From Mucilaginibacter saanensis (GTDB lineage Bacteria; Bacteroidota; Bacteroidia; Sphingobacteriales; Sphingobacteriaceae): 64,000 nt of DNA. Positions 47,003 through 55,922 of the stretch are shown piece after piece (within the stretch, counting starts at the first letter, position 1; each line of letters opens with the position of its first letter). The position numbers and the translations under genes were made by a program. A model generated the notes under the pieces. That model did not search any database. It was not told where the DNA came from and saw only the letters and a program-made list of their open reading frames with translations. The stretch spans positions 620,001 to 684,000 of the forward strand of contig NZ_JACHBZ010000001.1 of assembly GCF_014200575.1 (NCBI RefSeq). The letters run 5' to 3'.

Positions 47003-47375
47003 ATGAAAACAATGATTACAGCCGTCTTGTTTTAGGCATGCAATATGATATGTCTGTGTCAAAACCCGAATAGAACTGAACGAAAGCAACTGTTTGATTA
47101 TAAATGGAAGTTTTATCGGGAGATACTGCTGCCATGAAATCAAGAAGTATTAACGGTATGAATTGGCGGTGCTTTGGTTAACGGCACGATTGGAGTATTG
47201 AAGAGATATAAGATTTAAAAATTCGATGGGTGGACGGGGGGAATATTTCCCGGTAGGTATCGGTTGTTATCGCAATGCCCTGGATGTTTCAGGATATTCA
47301 CTCAATAATAACGGTGCGATTGATTAATGGGATTACGTTGGTGGCAGAAATCAGCAAAGGGTATTTTTGAAATTA
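47003..47375 (+). pseudogene. decayed GH2 glycosidase N-terminus joined to a ricin-lectin fragment
   Basis: Read through defects, this gives an intact-looking secreted GH2 start: ATG at 47003, a signal peptide with an in-frame TAG at 47033, then RKQLFDYKWKFYR. A one-base deletion near 47120 shifts to GDTAAMKSRSINGMNW. Another shift gives HDWSIEEI near 47185-47210. The frame at 47229-47372 reads GEYFPVGIGCYR and then ALDVSGYSL and, after a TAA at 47325 in place of a Gln codon, WDYVGGRNQQ, the hallmark of RICIN/beta-trefoil lectin repeats. So at least two shifts, two stops and a deletion have removed the gene. Most of the GH2 body is missing. Confidence 0.78.
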
Positions 47376-47392
47376 TAGGTCAGTAGTATATG

Positions 47393-47556
47393 AGCCTGTT
47401 TAAATTTGTTATAGTAATTTATTATAGCTATAAAACTAAGTTTTTTTGCCATCATTGATGTTGGTAAAACCCGGATTTTAGGACAAAGTTGTCATCAATA
47501 AACTTCATCCTTTTTTGTAGCTATAAAATTATTATCGAATAAAATTTAAACAGGCT
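47393..47556. mobile_element. 164-bp MITE-like element with inverted-repeat ends
   Basis: AGCCTGTTTAAATTT at 47393-47407 is exactly complementary to 47542-47556. The similarity continues with gaps for about 43 bases per end, including TATAGCTA near the inner edge of each arm. No ORF is inside. No clear target duplication is seen. The form suits a MITE or a collapsed IS whose transposase is elsewhere. It directly abuts the GH2/ricin remnant. Confidence 0.6.
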
Positions 47557-47595
47557 TTAAGTTTTATATTGTTTTCAGTATAACTTGCTGTTTTA
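47557..47595. other. short spacer before the convergent GH39 gene
   Basis: 39 AT-rich bases between the inverted-repeat element and the GH39 stop codon; nothing recognised. Confidence 0.4.
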
Positions 47596-49170
47596 TTAAT
47601 TAACCGGGTTTACTTTAAATAAAAGCACATCATTCTGTCGGATGGTCAGCTGTTTGGTTAAATTACCTGATGTATTTACGGTTACTGTACTTTGTTCAAT
47701 AGGAGCATCCGCATCTTTTTGTTTAAGCATTTTTACCTCAGCTGTAGTCAATTGTGAAGGAGAACCCATTTCAAAATAAGCCGAGTAAGGGTCATTTGCA
47801 TGATAACCGGTTTTGTAAATGCTCAGTTTGTATTTGCCTGCCTTTAACCCACGAAATTTAAATTCAACCGGCGCCGAAGGTTTAGATGGAAGGAGCCTTT
47901 TGTAGAAAACCTGGTTATTAACACTATCGCCCAGGTGGTCGATGGTAATATTCCAAACTAATGCCTGTATACCGCCATTTGTGTCCTTGCAAACCATGGC
48001 ACTTGAATCAGCACATTGCAATTCAGTGTTGCCCAACTGGTTCAAATATTTAAAAGCATAATAGGCTGGTTTTTTAATGTCCTGGTAATTCATCAAGCCA
48101 AAGCCGCCATGGAAAGGGGTAACCCTGGGGCCGGCTTCTTCAAAAACGTCGGTAAATGTCCAGTAAGACATCGAATTCACAACTGTTGCTGCGCGTTTGA
48201 CCGTATTTAAGATATAGGCAGCTTCCTGATAACTGTCGTGAATGGGATCGGCTGGAGTATAGGATGCGCTCCATTCCGTGTAATGCAATTCTAAGCCTGG
48301 CATCCTGGATTGTACTATTTGTTTTTTTGAAAGGTACATATCATCTGCAATAGCATCCTTGTTTTGGCTAAGTACCGTCCCTGCATTGCCATTTACGTCC
48401 AAAAAACCCTGCTTTACCCCATAGTCATGGGTGCTGATAAAATCGATAGGTACTTTTTGCTGTGTGCAAAAGTCAATCATTTCCGGGATCCAGGCATTAC
48501 CTGCGGTAGCGGGCCCTCCCACGCGATAATTAACTGACACACTTTTGATAGCGGTAGCCGTTTCTTTATAAAGTTTGAAATAGTCTTGCTGTGTACCTGT
48601 AAAAAAACCGCCTTTAAGATTAGGTTCGTTCCATATCTCGAAATACCAACTGGCCACTTCTTCTTTTCCGTAGCGCTGCGTCCAATGTTCAACTAACGCT
48701 TTAACCAAGTCATTCCATTTTTGATAATCCCTTGGTGGGGTAACATTTCCCCTCCACCAGAAAATAGTCTGTGAACCGCTGGCTAAAGCTCCCGGCATAA
48801 AACCAACCTCAACAAAGGGTTTCATATGAATGGATTGCAAGAAGTCGAAGAGTTCATCAATATATTGAAAGTTATAGATCGACTTTCCGTTTTTATCCTC
48901 GAAATAAACACCCATATCGTCTGACAGCAGCCCGTGAAAGCGGATATATCTAAAACCGCATTCGTCATGTGCAACTTTAAGCTGCCGCTGCCAGTCGGCA
49001 CGCAAGCCTTCATTAGCGCGCCCAGCCCCGGCGCATAAATTTATGCTTTGAGGCAATTTTCCTTTAATCTGGTTAATATTAATATCGATCGCTCTTTTAT
49101 TAATAGGTAATTGGGCTTTTGCTACGGTGTATATGAATAGGAGTAATATTACAGCATATTTTATTTTCAT
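47596..49170 (-). CDS. GH39-family glycosidase (beta-xylosidase-like)
   Basis: 524 residues from MKIKYA (49170); an ATG three codons upstream is also possible, but the signal peptide begins cleanly here (cut after VAKA). GH39 motifs: RYIRFHGLLSDDM, acid/base Glu182 in FEIWNEPN and nucleophile Glu299 in LHYTEWSAS, with a SYWTFTDVFEE segment and a C-terminal beta domain. GH39 contains beta-xylosidases and alpha-L-iduronidases; the length and motifs suit the former. Role with xyloglucan is unclear; it may handle xylose- or arabinose-bearing branches. It lies 45 bases downstream of GH3 on the same strand and probably in its operon. Confidence 0.86.
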   Translation of the reverse strand: MKIKYAVILLLFIYTVAKAQLPINKRAIDININQIKGKLPQSINLCAGAGRANEGLRADWQRQLKVAHDECGFRYIRFHGLLSDDMGVYFEDKNGKSIYNFQYIDELFDFLQSIHMKPFVEVGFMPGALASGSQTIFWWRGNVTPPRDYQKWNDLVKALVEHWTQRYGKEEVASWYFEIWNEPNLKGGFFTGTQQDYFKLYKETATAIKSVSVNYRVGGPATAGNAWIPEMIDFCTQQKVPIDFISTHDYGVKQGFLDVNGNAGTVLSQNKDAIADDMYLSKKQIVQSRMPGLELHYTEWSASYTPADPIHDSYQEAAYILNTVKRAATVVNSMSYWTFTDVFEEAGPRVTPFHGGFGLMNYQDIKKPAYYAFKYLNQLGNTELQCADSSAMVCKDTNGGIQALVWNITIDHLGDSVNNQVFYKRLLPSKPSAPVEFKFRGLKAGKYKLSIYKTGYHANDPYSAYFEMGSPSQLTTAEVKMLKQKDADAPIEQSTVTVNTSGNLTKQLTIRQNDVLLFKVNPVN

Positions 49171-49215
49171 GGCCGGCACATCGGTTTTAATAATGATTCT
49201 ATAATATTTTTGAAC

Positions 49216-51381
49216 TTATTTCTGTATGAAAAAAGAAGTCACCTGCCTTATATCTTTTGATGAGGATGCGGCCATTATTTTATACTCGCCAGGCTCAATC
49301 ACCCATTTGCTTTGTTTGTCATTGAAATAAGCCAGGTCATTGATATTGACGTTTATATTAACAGCGATAGTTTTAGTAGGAGCAATCAAGATCTTTTTAA
49401 ACGCTTTGAGTTCTTTATCAGCCCTTAAAACAGTGGGATTTACCTTGCTTACATATAACTGAAGGACTTCTTTTCCTGCCACATTTCCCTTGTTTTTTAT
49501 GCTAACAGATACCTTAATTTTATCCCCGGGTTTATAATTTTTCTTATCCGTTTTTAAAGCGGAATAGCCAAAGTTGGTATAAGATAAACCGTAACCAAAG
49601 CAGTACAAAGGATCGATCTTTTTAGTGTCGTACCAGCGGTACCCCACTAAAATACCTTCTTTATATTCGGCTGTACGGCCATCTCCGGGGTATGTATCTA
49701 AGGCAAAAGCTGGTGAATCTTGTAGTGAAACAGGGAAAGTAAAAGGCAGTTTTCCCGAGGGGTTTACCACGCCTTTTAATACGTTGGCTAAGGCATTGCC
49801 CGCCTCCGAACCATTAAACCATGACCATACGATGGTATGCGCTGATCTCTTGATTTCACTAAGATCATAAGGGGCGCCAGCCATTATGACGATGACGGTG
49901 TTTGGATTAACGGCTGTGACCGCGTTAATGAGTGCCTGCTCACCAAATGGGAGATCTAAATTTTTACGGTCATGACCTTCGCTTTCATATTCGCGATTTG
50001 AGCCCACACACAGGATAGCTACATCTGTTGTTTTGGCAAGTGCCACGGCTTCATCAATCATGGCTTGATCGGGCTTATTGTAATCGGCATTTTCCTTTTT
50101 ATTTGCCAAATAATTTGCTTTATATCCCTGTGCAAATTTAATCTCGGCGGTTTTACCGAACTTTGCCCTGATACCAGCCAATGCTGTTACTTCGTATTTG
50201 ACCTTTACACCTGCGCCATAGCCGCCTAAAGCAAAAGTACGGGTGGCGTTGTCACCAATTACCGCAATGCTTTTTATGTTATTTTTTAAAGGAAGCAACC
50301 CCGCATCGTTCTTTAACAACACTATCGATTCGGATGCGATATCATAAGCAGCTTTACTATGCGCAGGGGTAGCTATCGATCCTGCGGGGTGGTTTTCACT
50401 CATAGAGGTATGGTACATTACCCATAAAATCCTGCGTACCTTATCATCAATTGTTTTTTCAGACACCTGGCCAGATTTAACTGCTGCAAGCAAGGGCTTT
50501 GCAAAATACCATTGATCATATGTGCCGCTTGATCCCATTTCAATATCCAGCCCATTATTTGCAGCGGCTACGGTATGGTGCGTTCCACCCCAGTCAGACA
50601 TAACAACGCCTTTAAATCCCCATTCCTTTTTTAGTATTTTATTAAGCAGGAAATCATTTTCGGAGCACCAGTAACCATTTACCTTATTATATGCCGACAT
50701 AATGCTGTAGGCGTTACCCTGCTGTATAGCCGCCTTAAAGGCGGGTAAGTAGATTTCGCGGAGTGCCCTTTGGTCAATAATTGCGTTCACGCTGTCGCGG
50801 CCTACTTCTTGGTTATTGGCGGCAAAGTGTTTTACGCACGCTGCCACATGCTGGCTCTGGATGCCTTTTACTGACTGGATGGCTAATTGCGCGTTCAGAT
50901 AAGGATCTTCAGAATAATACTCATAAGTTCGTCCGCAAAGTGGCATCCGGCAAATGTTGAATGCTGGTGAAAGCATCACTACTTTCTTACGGGCATTAGC
51001 TTCTTCGCCCAGAACAACACCATACCTGTTGGCCATATCGGGGTTCCAGGTGGCGGCGATAGCAGCGCCATTGGGTAAAAAAGTAGCCGAATCGGTGGTC
51101 CAGTTAGCCGAGTTCCAATCAAAACGTTTGATCTCCTCACGCACACCCAACGGTCCGTCATCAGAAGTTAATTCTGGAATACTCAAACGTTTAACCCCGC
51201 CTGAGGAAAACAAAGCGTTGCCATGCAACATGTCAATCTTTTCTTCCAGGGTCATTTTCTTAATTATGCCATTTATCTTAAGCTGTAGAGCAGCTTGTTT
51301 TTTGTTTTGTGCCGAAACACCGCAGCATACAAAAACTGCGATTGTGCATAGGGTTATATATTTTGTCATTCTTAATTTCAA
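49216..51381 (-). CDS. GH3 beta-glucosidase-type enzyme, secreted
   Basis: 721 residues, signal peptide to about 25 (GVSAQ). The GH3 N-terminal barrel shows LTSDDGPLGVR, MLSPAFNICRMPLCGRTYEYYSEDP-type motifs, CVKHFAANNQE and nucleophile Asp263 in VVMSDWGGTHH. The C-terminal alpha/beta domain has VLLKNDAGLLPL and AILCVGSNREYESEGHDRKNLDLP, which carries the candidate acid/base Glu. A fibronectin-III-like domain closes the protein. Expected role: removing backbone glucose from xyloglucan fragments after GH31 unmasks it. It sits between GH31 upstream and GH39 downstream. Confidence 0.9.
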   Translation of the reverse strand: MKLRMTKYITLCTIAVFVCCGVSAQNKKQAALQLKINGIIKKMTLEEKIDMLHGNALFSSGGVKRLSIPELTSDDGPLGVREEIKRFDWNSANWTTDSATFLPNGAAIAATWNPDMANRYGVVLGEEANARKKVVMLSPAFNICRMPLCGRTYEYYSEDPYLNAQLAIQSVKGIQSQHVAACVKHFAANNQEVGRDSVNAIIDQRALREIYLPAFKAAIQQGNAYSIMSAYNKVNGYWCSENDFLLNKILKKEWGFKGVVMSDWGGTHHTVAAANNGLDIEMGSSGTYDQWYFAKPLLAAVKSGQVSEKTIDDKVRRILWVMYHTSMSENHPAGSIATPAHSKAAYDIASESIVLLKNDAGLLPLKNNIKSIAVIGDNATRTFALGGYGAGVKVKYEVTALAGIRAKFGKTAEIKFAQGYKANYLANKKENADYNKPDQAMIDEAVALAKTTDVAILCVGSNREYESEGHDRKNLDLPFGEQALINAVTAVNPNTVIVIMAGAPYDLSEIKRSAHTIVWSWFNGSEAGNALANVLKGVVNPSGKLPFTFPVSLQDSPAFALDTYPGDGRTAEYKEGILVGYRWYDTKKIDPLYCFGYGLSYTNFGYSALKTDKKNYKPGDKIKVSVSIKNKGNVAGKEVLQLYVSKVNPTVLRADKELKAFKKILIAPTKTIAVNINVNINDLAYFNDKQSKWVIEPGEYKIMAASSSKDIRQVTSFFIQK

Positions 51382-51486
51382 TTATAGTGTATCGTTCAAA
51401 TGAGGGCTACTTCGCAGCTATGGCCACTGATAACCCATTAAAGCGGTAAATGCTATTATTATCAATCCCCTTTTTTGATATGGAAA

Positions 51487-53898
51487 TTATAATTGCACTG
51501 TAATAGCCTTACCTTTATAAATTAATTTTTTATCTGCTTTACTTACCGCATCGGCGTTTGAACCGTGTTCACCGTTAACCAGTACAATGTTAAACGTGTG
51601 CGACTTCAGCATGCCGGAGAAACTGCCCTTGGTATCGGTTATACTTAATTGGTGCAATGTATCATTCCAATTTAATTTAAAGGTGGCGCTTTGTCCTTTT
51701 TCATAATTATAGTTGTCGTTCTCATCTTCGTAGTATTCAAATTGCCCATTCGCACCGGGGTAAATACGCAGTTCTATGGTGTCTGCAGGTTTTTCGGTGG
51801 CGTATTCCATTACGGGGCCCATAGGGATAATTGAACCCGATTTAACATATAGGGGCATTACATCAATAGGGGCTGCTGCTGCTATGGTTTGGCCGCCAGT
51901 ATACACTTTCCCTGTCCAGAAGTTGTACCACTTTGTGCCTGCGGGCAGATATACCTTGCGGGTGTTTTTACCAGATGCGGCATTGCTGCCAGTATACAAC
52001 TGTTCTGTAACAGGGTTTACCAGGAAAGCGGGGCCAAACATATACTGATCCGGAATGCTATAAACTTTGGGATCATTCCGGAAATCAAAGCTAAGGGCGC
52101 GCATTATGGTATAGTTATCAGTAGTAACCCTGCCTGCCAGTGAATAAATATAAGGTAGCAAACGATATCTCAGCTTATCATAGTTCAATAATATTTCTTT
52201 TGTTTTTGCATCCCAGTTATCAGAGAACAGAGCCCTTTCACCCTTGCCATGTATGCGGAATATGGGACAGAACACGCCAAACTGAAACCAGCGTGTAAAT
52301 AGTTCCTGGTTTTCGGGTTTCGACCAGTCAGCTGCTTTCCAGTTGAGGTGATAGCCGCCGATGTCAGAGGTCCAGTAGGGTATACCCGAAGCGCAGGCAT
52401 TAATACCTTGTGGTACCTGTATTTTAAAGGATTCAAAAGTACAGCTAATATCAGATGACCATAAAGTTGTGGCGTTGCGCTGCTGTCCTGCAAAAGCCTG
52501 CCTTACCAGGAAAAACGCTCTTTTACCAGGAATATCCCTTCTCCATCCACCATAAAGACCTTTGGTATGCTCCAATGAGTAAGTATTAAAGTAATCAATT
52601 CCGCGGCCTGCATAAAAGGTATCCTTGCGGCGCTCATCCAACAATGCGCCATTATCAGGTTCGCACTGGTCAACCCACCATGAATCCCAGCCGTAACGTT
52701 TCACTAAACTATCGCGGGCCTGTTGCCAGTACAGGTCCCTGGCTTTAGGATTATGTGCATCGTAATAGGTATCAAACGTATGTGTAACTACATTGTCCCA
52801 GGTAATATTGGTTAAATACCCTTTGCTTTTAAGTGCATCAAAGTTAGGAGTCCCCTTACCAAACACGGGCCAGATAGAGATCATGGTATGCATATTCGCT
52901 TTATGTAATTCATCAACCATTGCTTTTGGATCCGGGTAACGGTCCGGATTCATGATGTGCGAACCAATGGGCAAGGGATCCCAGTAATACCAATCTTGTA
53001 CGATTGCATCAACCGGGATATGGTTATTGCGGTAGTTATCTTTTACCTTTAAAATCTCATCCTGCCTCAGGTATCTGTCTTGCGACTGGAAAAGTCCGAA
53101 TGACCATTTAGGGAACATGGGAGCCCTACCTGTCGCGGTACGGTAAAGATCAATGATATGATCAAAGTCAGGACCGTAAAAAAAGTAATAATCTACCTGT
53201 CTTCCGCTTTCTGAAGCATATTTAAATTTGGTATTAGCGGCTTCGGCACCGTAAAAATTTGATGGCGAATAATTATCCCACAGTAAACCATAACCTTTGG
53301 TTGATAATAAAACAGGGATAGCACCTGTAAGGTATTTAATGGCCATATCCTGGTTGCGGCCCTTATAATTAATGGACAAAGAATCAACCGGATGGCAACC
53401 CAATCCAAACAAGGCCTCATTTGCCGGAGAATTGAATTGCGTTGAACAGTTATAAACACTAATACCGGCTATGGTGGAGGCCGTCATCGTTTTATTATCA
53501 GTTTTATCTTCTGATGTAATGACCTGCCCGCTTTTTGTTAAGTAGCTGATGGCATTACTTGCTTTATCAACTACCACCTTTAATCTTTCTGTGGTGATTA
53601 CGATGCTTTTACCCTCATCTGTAACAGTGAAGCTTGTTTGCTGCTTCCAGGAATTGTTCACTACAAGTGATTCATTTGTGCTAAAAGAATCTAATATGGT
53701 GTATTTAACTTCTATAATATCGGGTGTACATACCTTTATTTTGAGCATGCCTTTATCTAAAGTAAAGCTTACTCCATCGGCTTCCTTTTTGAAATTACGA
53801 ATGCTTTCATGGGCATACGACATGTTAAAAGTACATATTAGCATAAATAATGGCATCCATATTTTGCTGATCTTAAAATGTAGGTTTTTGTATAACAT
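51487..53898 (-). CDS. GH31 alpha-xylosidase, secreted
   Basis: 803 residues with a signal peptide (to about 29, SYAHE). The GH31 catalytic region has FQSQDRYLRQDEIL and DAIVQDWYYWDPLPIGSH, then RYPDPKAMVDELH, which resemble alpha-xylosidases more than alpha-glucosidases. The nucleophile is Asp410 in WWVDQCEP and the acid/base Asp483 in LWSSDISC. The usual segment after the nucleophile in this group reads GSEPE; here it is QCEPDN. A C-terminal DUF5110-like beta domain closes the protein. Alpha-xylosidase is the key xyloglucan exo-enzyme and the main reason for reading this locus as xyloglucan-directed. First gene of the - strand arm. Confidence 0.9.
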   Translation of the reverse strand: MLYKNLHFKISKIWMPLFMLICTFNMSYAHESIRNFKKEADGVSFTLDKGMLKIKVCTPDIIEVKYTILDSFSTNESLVVNNSWKQQTSFTVTDEGKSIVITTERLKVVVDKASNAISYLTKSGQVITSEDKTDNKTMTASTIAGISVYNCSTQFNSPANEALFGLGCHPVDSLSINYKGRNQDMAIKYLTGAIPVLLSTKGYGLLWDNYSPSNFYGAEAANTKFKYASESGRQVDYYFFYGPDFDHIIDLYRTATGRAPMFPKWSFGLFQSQDRYLRQDEILKVKDNYRNNHIPVDAIVQDWYYWDPLPIGSHIMNPDRYPDPKAMVDELHKANMHTMISIWPVFGKGTPNFDALKSKGYLTNITWDNVVTHTFDTYYDAHNPKARDLYWQQARDSLVKRYGWDSWWVDQCEPDNGALLDERRKDTFYAGRGIDYFNTYSLEHTKGLYGGWRRDIPGKRAFFLVRQAFAGQQRNATTLWSSDISCTFESFKIQVPQGINACASGIPYWTSDIGGYHLNWKAADWSKPENQELFTRWFQFGVFCPIFRIHGKGERALFSDNWDAKTKEILLNYDKLRYRLLPYIYSLAGRVTTDNYTIMRALSFDFRNDPKVYSIPDQYMFGPAFLVNPVTEQLYTGSNAASGKNTRKVYLPAGTKWYNFWTGKVYTGGQTIAAAAPIDVMPLYVKSGSIIPMGPVMEYATEKPADTIELRIYPGANGQFEYYEDENDNYNYEKGQSATFKLNWNDTLHQLSITDTKGSFSGMLKSHTFNIVLVNGEHGSNADAVSKADKKLIYKGKAITVQL

Positions 53899-55055
53899 AA
53901 ATGGTTTGAATATACTTTTCAGATTGTGTTATTAATTAGAAGTGATTGAGATGACATGCCAATTGTATTACCAGCGAAACTGTTGGGCTTTAATGTTTGA
54001 ATTGAAAGAAAAGAAGGTTATAAGTGTAAGCCCTTTCGTGTCCATATAATAAATGATACAACATTGAAGAAGACTGAAACTGTTTTATACATTGGTAATA
54101 TTTAACATGCGAAATCTACCTGCCGGTAGATAAATTGGTTTGTATGCGGTGAAGGTATCAGACATTGATAAAAAAAGGGGGGGCATTTGTAAATATCAAT
54201 GCAACAAATGTTTATTAATTTTAATGTACTGATTATGAATGCTTTTAATGTGTGTTTGGCATGCCTTAGTATGCCCGGCAGTTTTTCTTTCCAGATTTAT
54301 CATATCATCATTAGGCTTCGTGTCCCTAACTTTGCCATAGTGTTGTGTTTGTTTTAGGTGCTTATGTCAAAGCATTTTAGAAACTGTTTCCAAGGGGGGC
54401 ACCGTTAGCCAGGGTAACGGTAGTTGCAAATGTATGTCAGGCAATATGGAAGGTCGCTCTTTCTGTTACTACACAAACATCAGCGATCTCTTTTTAGTAA
54501 GAATTTAGTTTATCGAGGTACTTATCCGCAAATTTTTGCTAAAATTTGAAGTGCATGTGATAAATTTAGGAATACAAATTGCAATGTATGTTCGCGTTCT
54601 CGTCATCCAATTAGAATTAGTGGAGATTCTGATAACATTGACCAAGCCGTTCCGAAGCATAAAATTAGCAGCATGAAAGAGTTCAGTTTTGAATAGGTCA
54701 AGGCTTACTTGGCGAACCCTGAAAGTAAATATCACTTACCTCAAAAAAAAATTAATAGGGAATCCGGAGATGAGTCGAAGACTGGATATTCCAGTTAAAT
54801 CAAAAGTTTGAGTTAATTTGTTAAAATCATTGCAAAGTGAACTGCAATTTTAAAATTTGATTACATACTTGTATCCTAACGTCTGGAATTCAATTTTGAC
54901 GTCTTTTTATATCAAAAGACGTTCAAAATGGCGAAGAATTATTTGAAGTTTTTGGCCATATTATTGTCATTTGTTGGTAAGTGATATTTTTTAAATCCCT
55001 TATAAACAATATGTTGTGGTTTTAAAAGAGTTAGGTTCGATTCTTTTTAGGAAGG
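53899..55055. other. 1.16-kb noncoding region upstream of GH31
   Basis: No credible ORF on either strand. The promoter for the GH31-GH3-GH39 arm must lie near 53900-54000, but no clear boxes are seen. An inverted repeat at 54893-54929 (ATTTTGACGTCTTTT with AAAAGACGTTCAAAAT, one bulge) is annotated in the findings. The stretch 54360-54800 may be decayed coding DNA, but I cannot name a family. Confidence 0.5.
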
Positions 55056-55096
55056 CTAAAAACAAAAACAACCCGCTGATTATCAGTGAGTTGTTT
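55056..55096 (-). terminator. terminator of the tRNA-Gly/tRNA-Leu unit
   Basis: On the - strand AAACAACTCACTGAT (from 55096) pairs with ATCAGCGGGTTGTTT around a one-base loop, with one mismatch and one G-U pair, followed by TTTTGTTTTT. It starts 7 bases past the tRNA-Leu 3' end. Confidence 0.85.
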
Positions 55097-55102
55097 AGCA
55101 AG

Positions 55103-55187
55103 TACTCAGAGCGGGAATCGAACCCGCACTCCGTTTACGGGAACAGGATTTTAAGTCCTGCGTGTCTACCAGTTCCACCATCTGAGC
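55103..55187 (-). tRNA. tRNA-Leu (anticodon UAA)
   Basis: 85 bases on the - strand. Acceptor GCTCAGA pairs with TCTGAGT (one G-U) with discriminator A; D arm TGGTAGAC region; anticodon stem CAGGA/TCCTG with loop CTTAAAA giving anticodon TAA; a long variable arm (TTCCCGTAAACGGAG) as expected for Leu; T arm with GCGGGTTCGATTCCCGC. CCA is not encoded. Confidence 0.95.
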
Positions 55188-55239
55188 AGGTGATTAACCA
55201 TTTAATAATAAAACTCTTCTTTTTGATGGAAGGGCTTTG

Positions 55240-55312
<73 letters not shown>

Positions 55313-55322
55313 GTTGGGAGTG

Positions 55323-55353
55323 CAAATATAGCCAGAAAACCCTACTACGCAAA
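55323..55353 (-). promoter_or_regulatory. promoter of the tRNA unit (Bacteroidota type)
   Basis: On the - strand TTTG (55353-55350) is followed after exactly 19 bases by TATATTTG (55330-55323), a perfect match to the Bacteroidota sigma-A promoter. The expected start of transcription is only a few bases before the tRNA-Gly 5' end. Confidence 0.88.
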
Positions 55354-55380
55354 CAGAAATTGCAATTTTTTAAAATTTTT

Positions 55381-55872
55381 TTATAAGTCGCTGTTTTTCA
55401 AAACATCAGCAATAAGGTCAGCCTCGTACCCGCGGCTCATTGCATATTGCTGTAGCTTGTACCGCCGTTTAAGCTGGCTACGCTCGCTCAGTAAGGATGC
55501 CTTTTTCTCCAGTATCCTGGTTAAAGTGGCAAAGTAATCATCAGCATCAATGGTTAATAATGCCTTTTTAATGAGTACATCGGGCACTCGTTTAAATTTA
55601 AGCCCCTGTTTTATTTTAATCCTGCCCCAGGCTTTTTGGCTAAACTTACCTTTGGTGTAAGCTTTAGCAAAGCGGTCCTCGTTTAAAAAGTTACCCTCTA
55701 TCAGTTGGCTTATGGTTTGCTCAACTGCATCGGGCCACAAACCCCAGTCATACAGTTTATCACGTACTTCCTGTTGTGACCGTTCCTGGTATGCACAAAA
55801 GTGTTCGGCCTTAGTCAGAGCAACTTTAGGGTCAGTTATTTTAATTGTTTTCGGGCGGTCCATCAATGTCAA
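55381..55872 (-). CDS. recX: RecX-family regulator of recombinase
   Basis: 163 residues with the three-helix RecX repeats: KAEHFCAYQERSQQEVRDKLYDWGL, LIEGNFLNEDRFAKAYTKGKFSQKAWGRIKIKQGLKFK and the C-terminal RSQLKRRYKLQQYAMSRGYEADLIADVL block. RecX binds RecA filaments and limits recombination. The start could also be the Met three codons in (55863). It is divergent from murF-alr with 50 bases between. RecA is not in the window. Confidence 0.93.
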   Translation of the reverse strand: MTLMDRPKTIKITDPKVALTKAEHFCAYQERSQQEVRDKLYDWGLWPDAVEQTISQLIEGNFLNEDRFAKAYTKGKFSQKAWGRIKIKQGLKFKRVPDVLIKKALLTIDADDYFATLTRILEKKASLLSERSQLKRRYKLQQYAMSRGYEADLIADVLKNSDL

Positions 55873-55922
55873 AATTCGTTAAAAATTCTTCTATTGTTAG
55901 ATAATATAAGCAAATTCGTGCC

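Noticed and set aside
46987..47073. Short ATG frame (28 codons) after the GH42 gene
   Set aside because: It overlaps the signal-peptide part of the GH2 pseudogene in another frame; the pseudogene explains the sequence better.
54505..54735. 76-codon frame on the - strand in the long empty region
   Set aside because: Composition looks random, no domain and no neighbours in operon; treated as noise.
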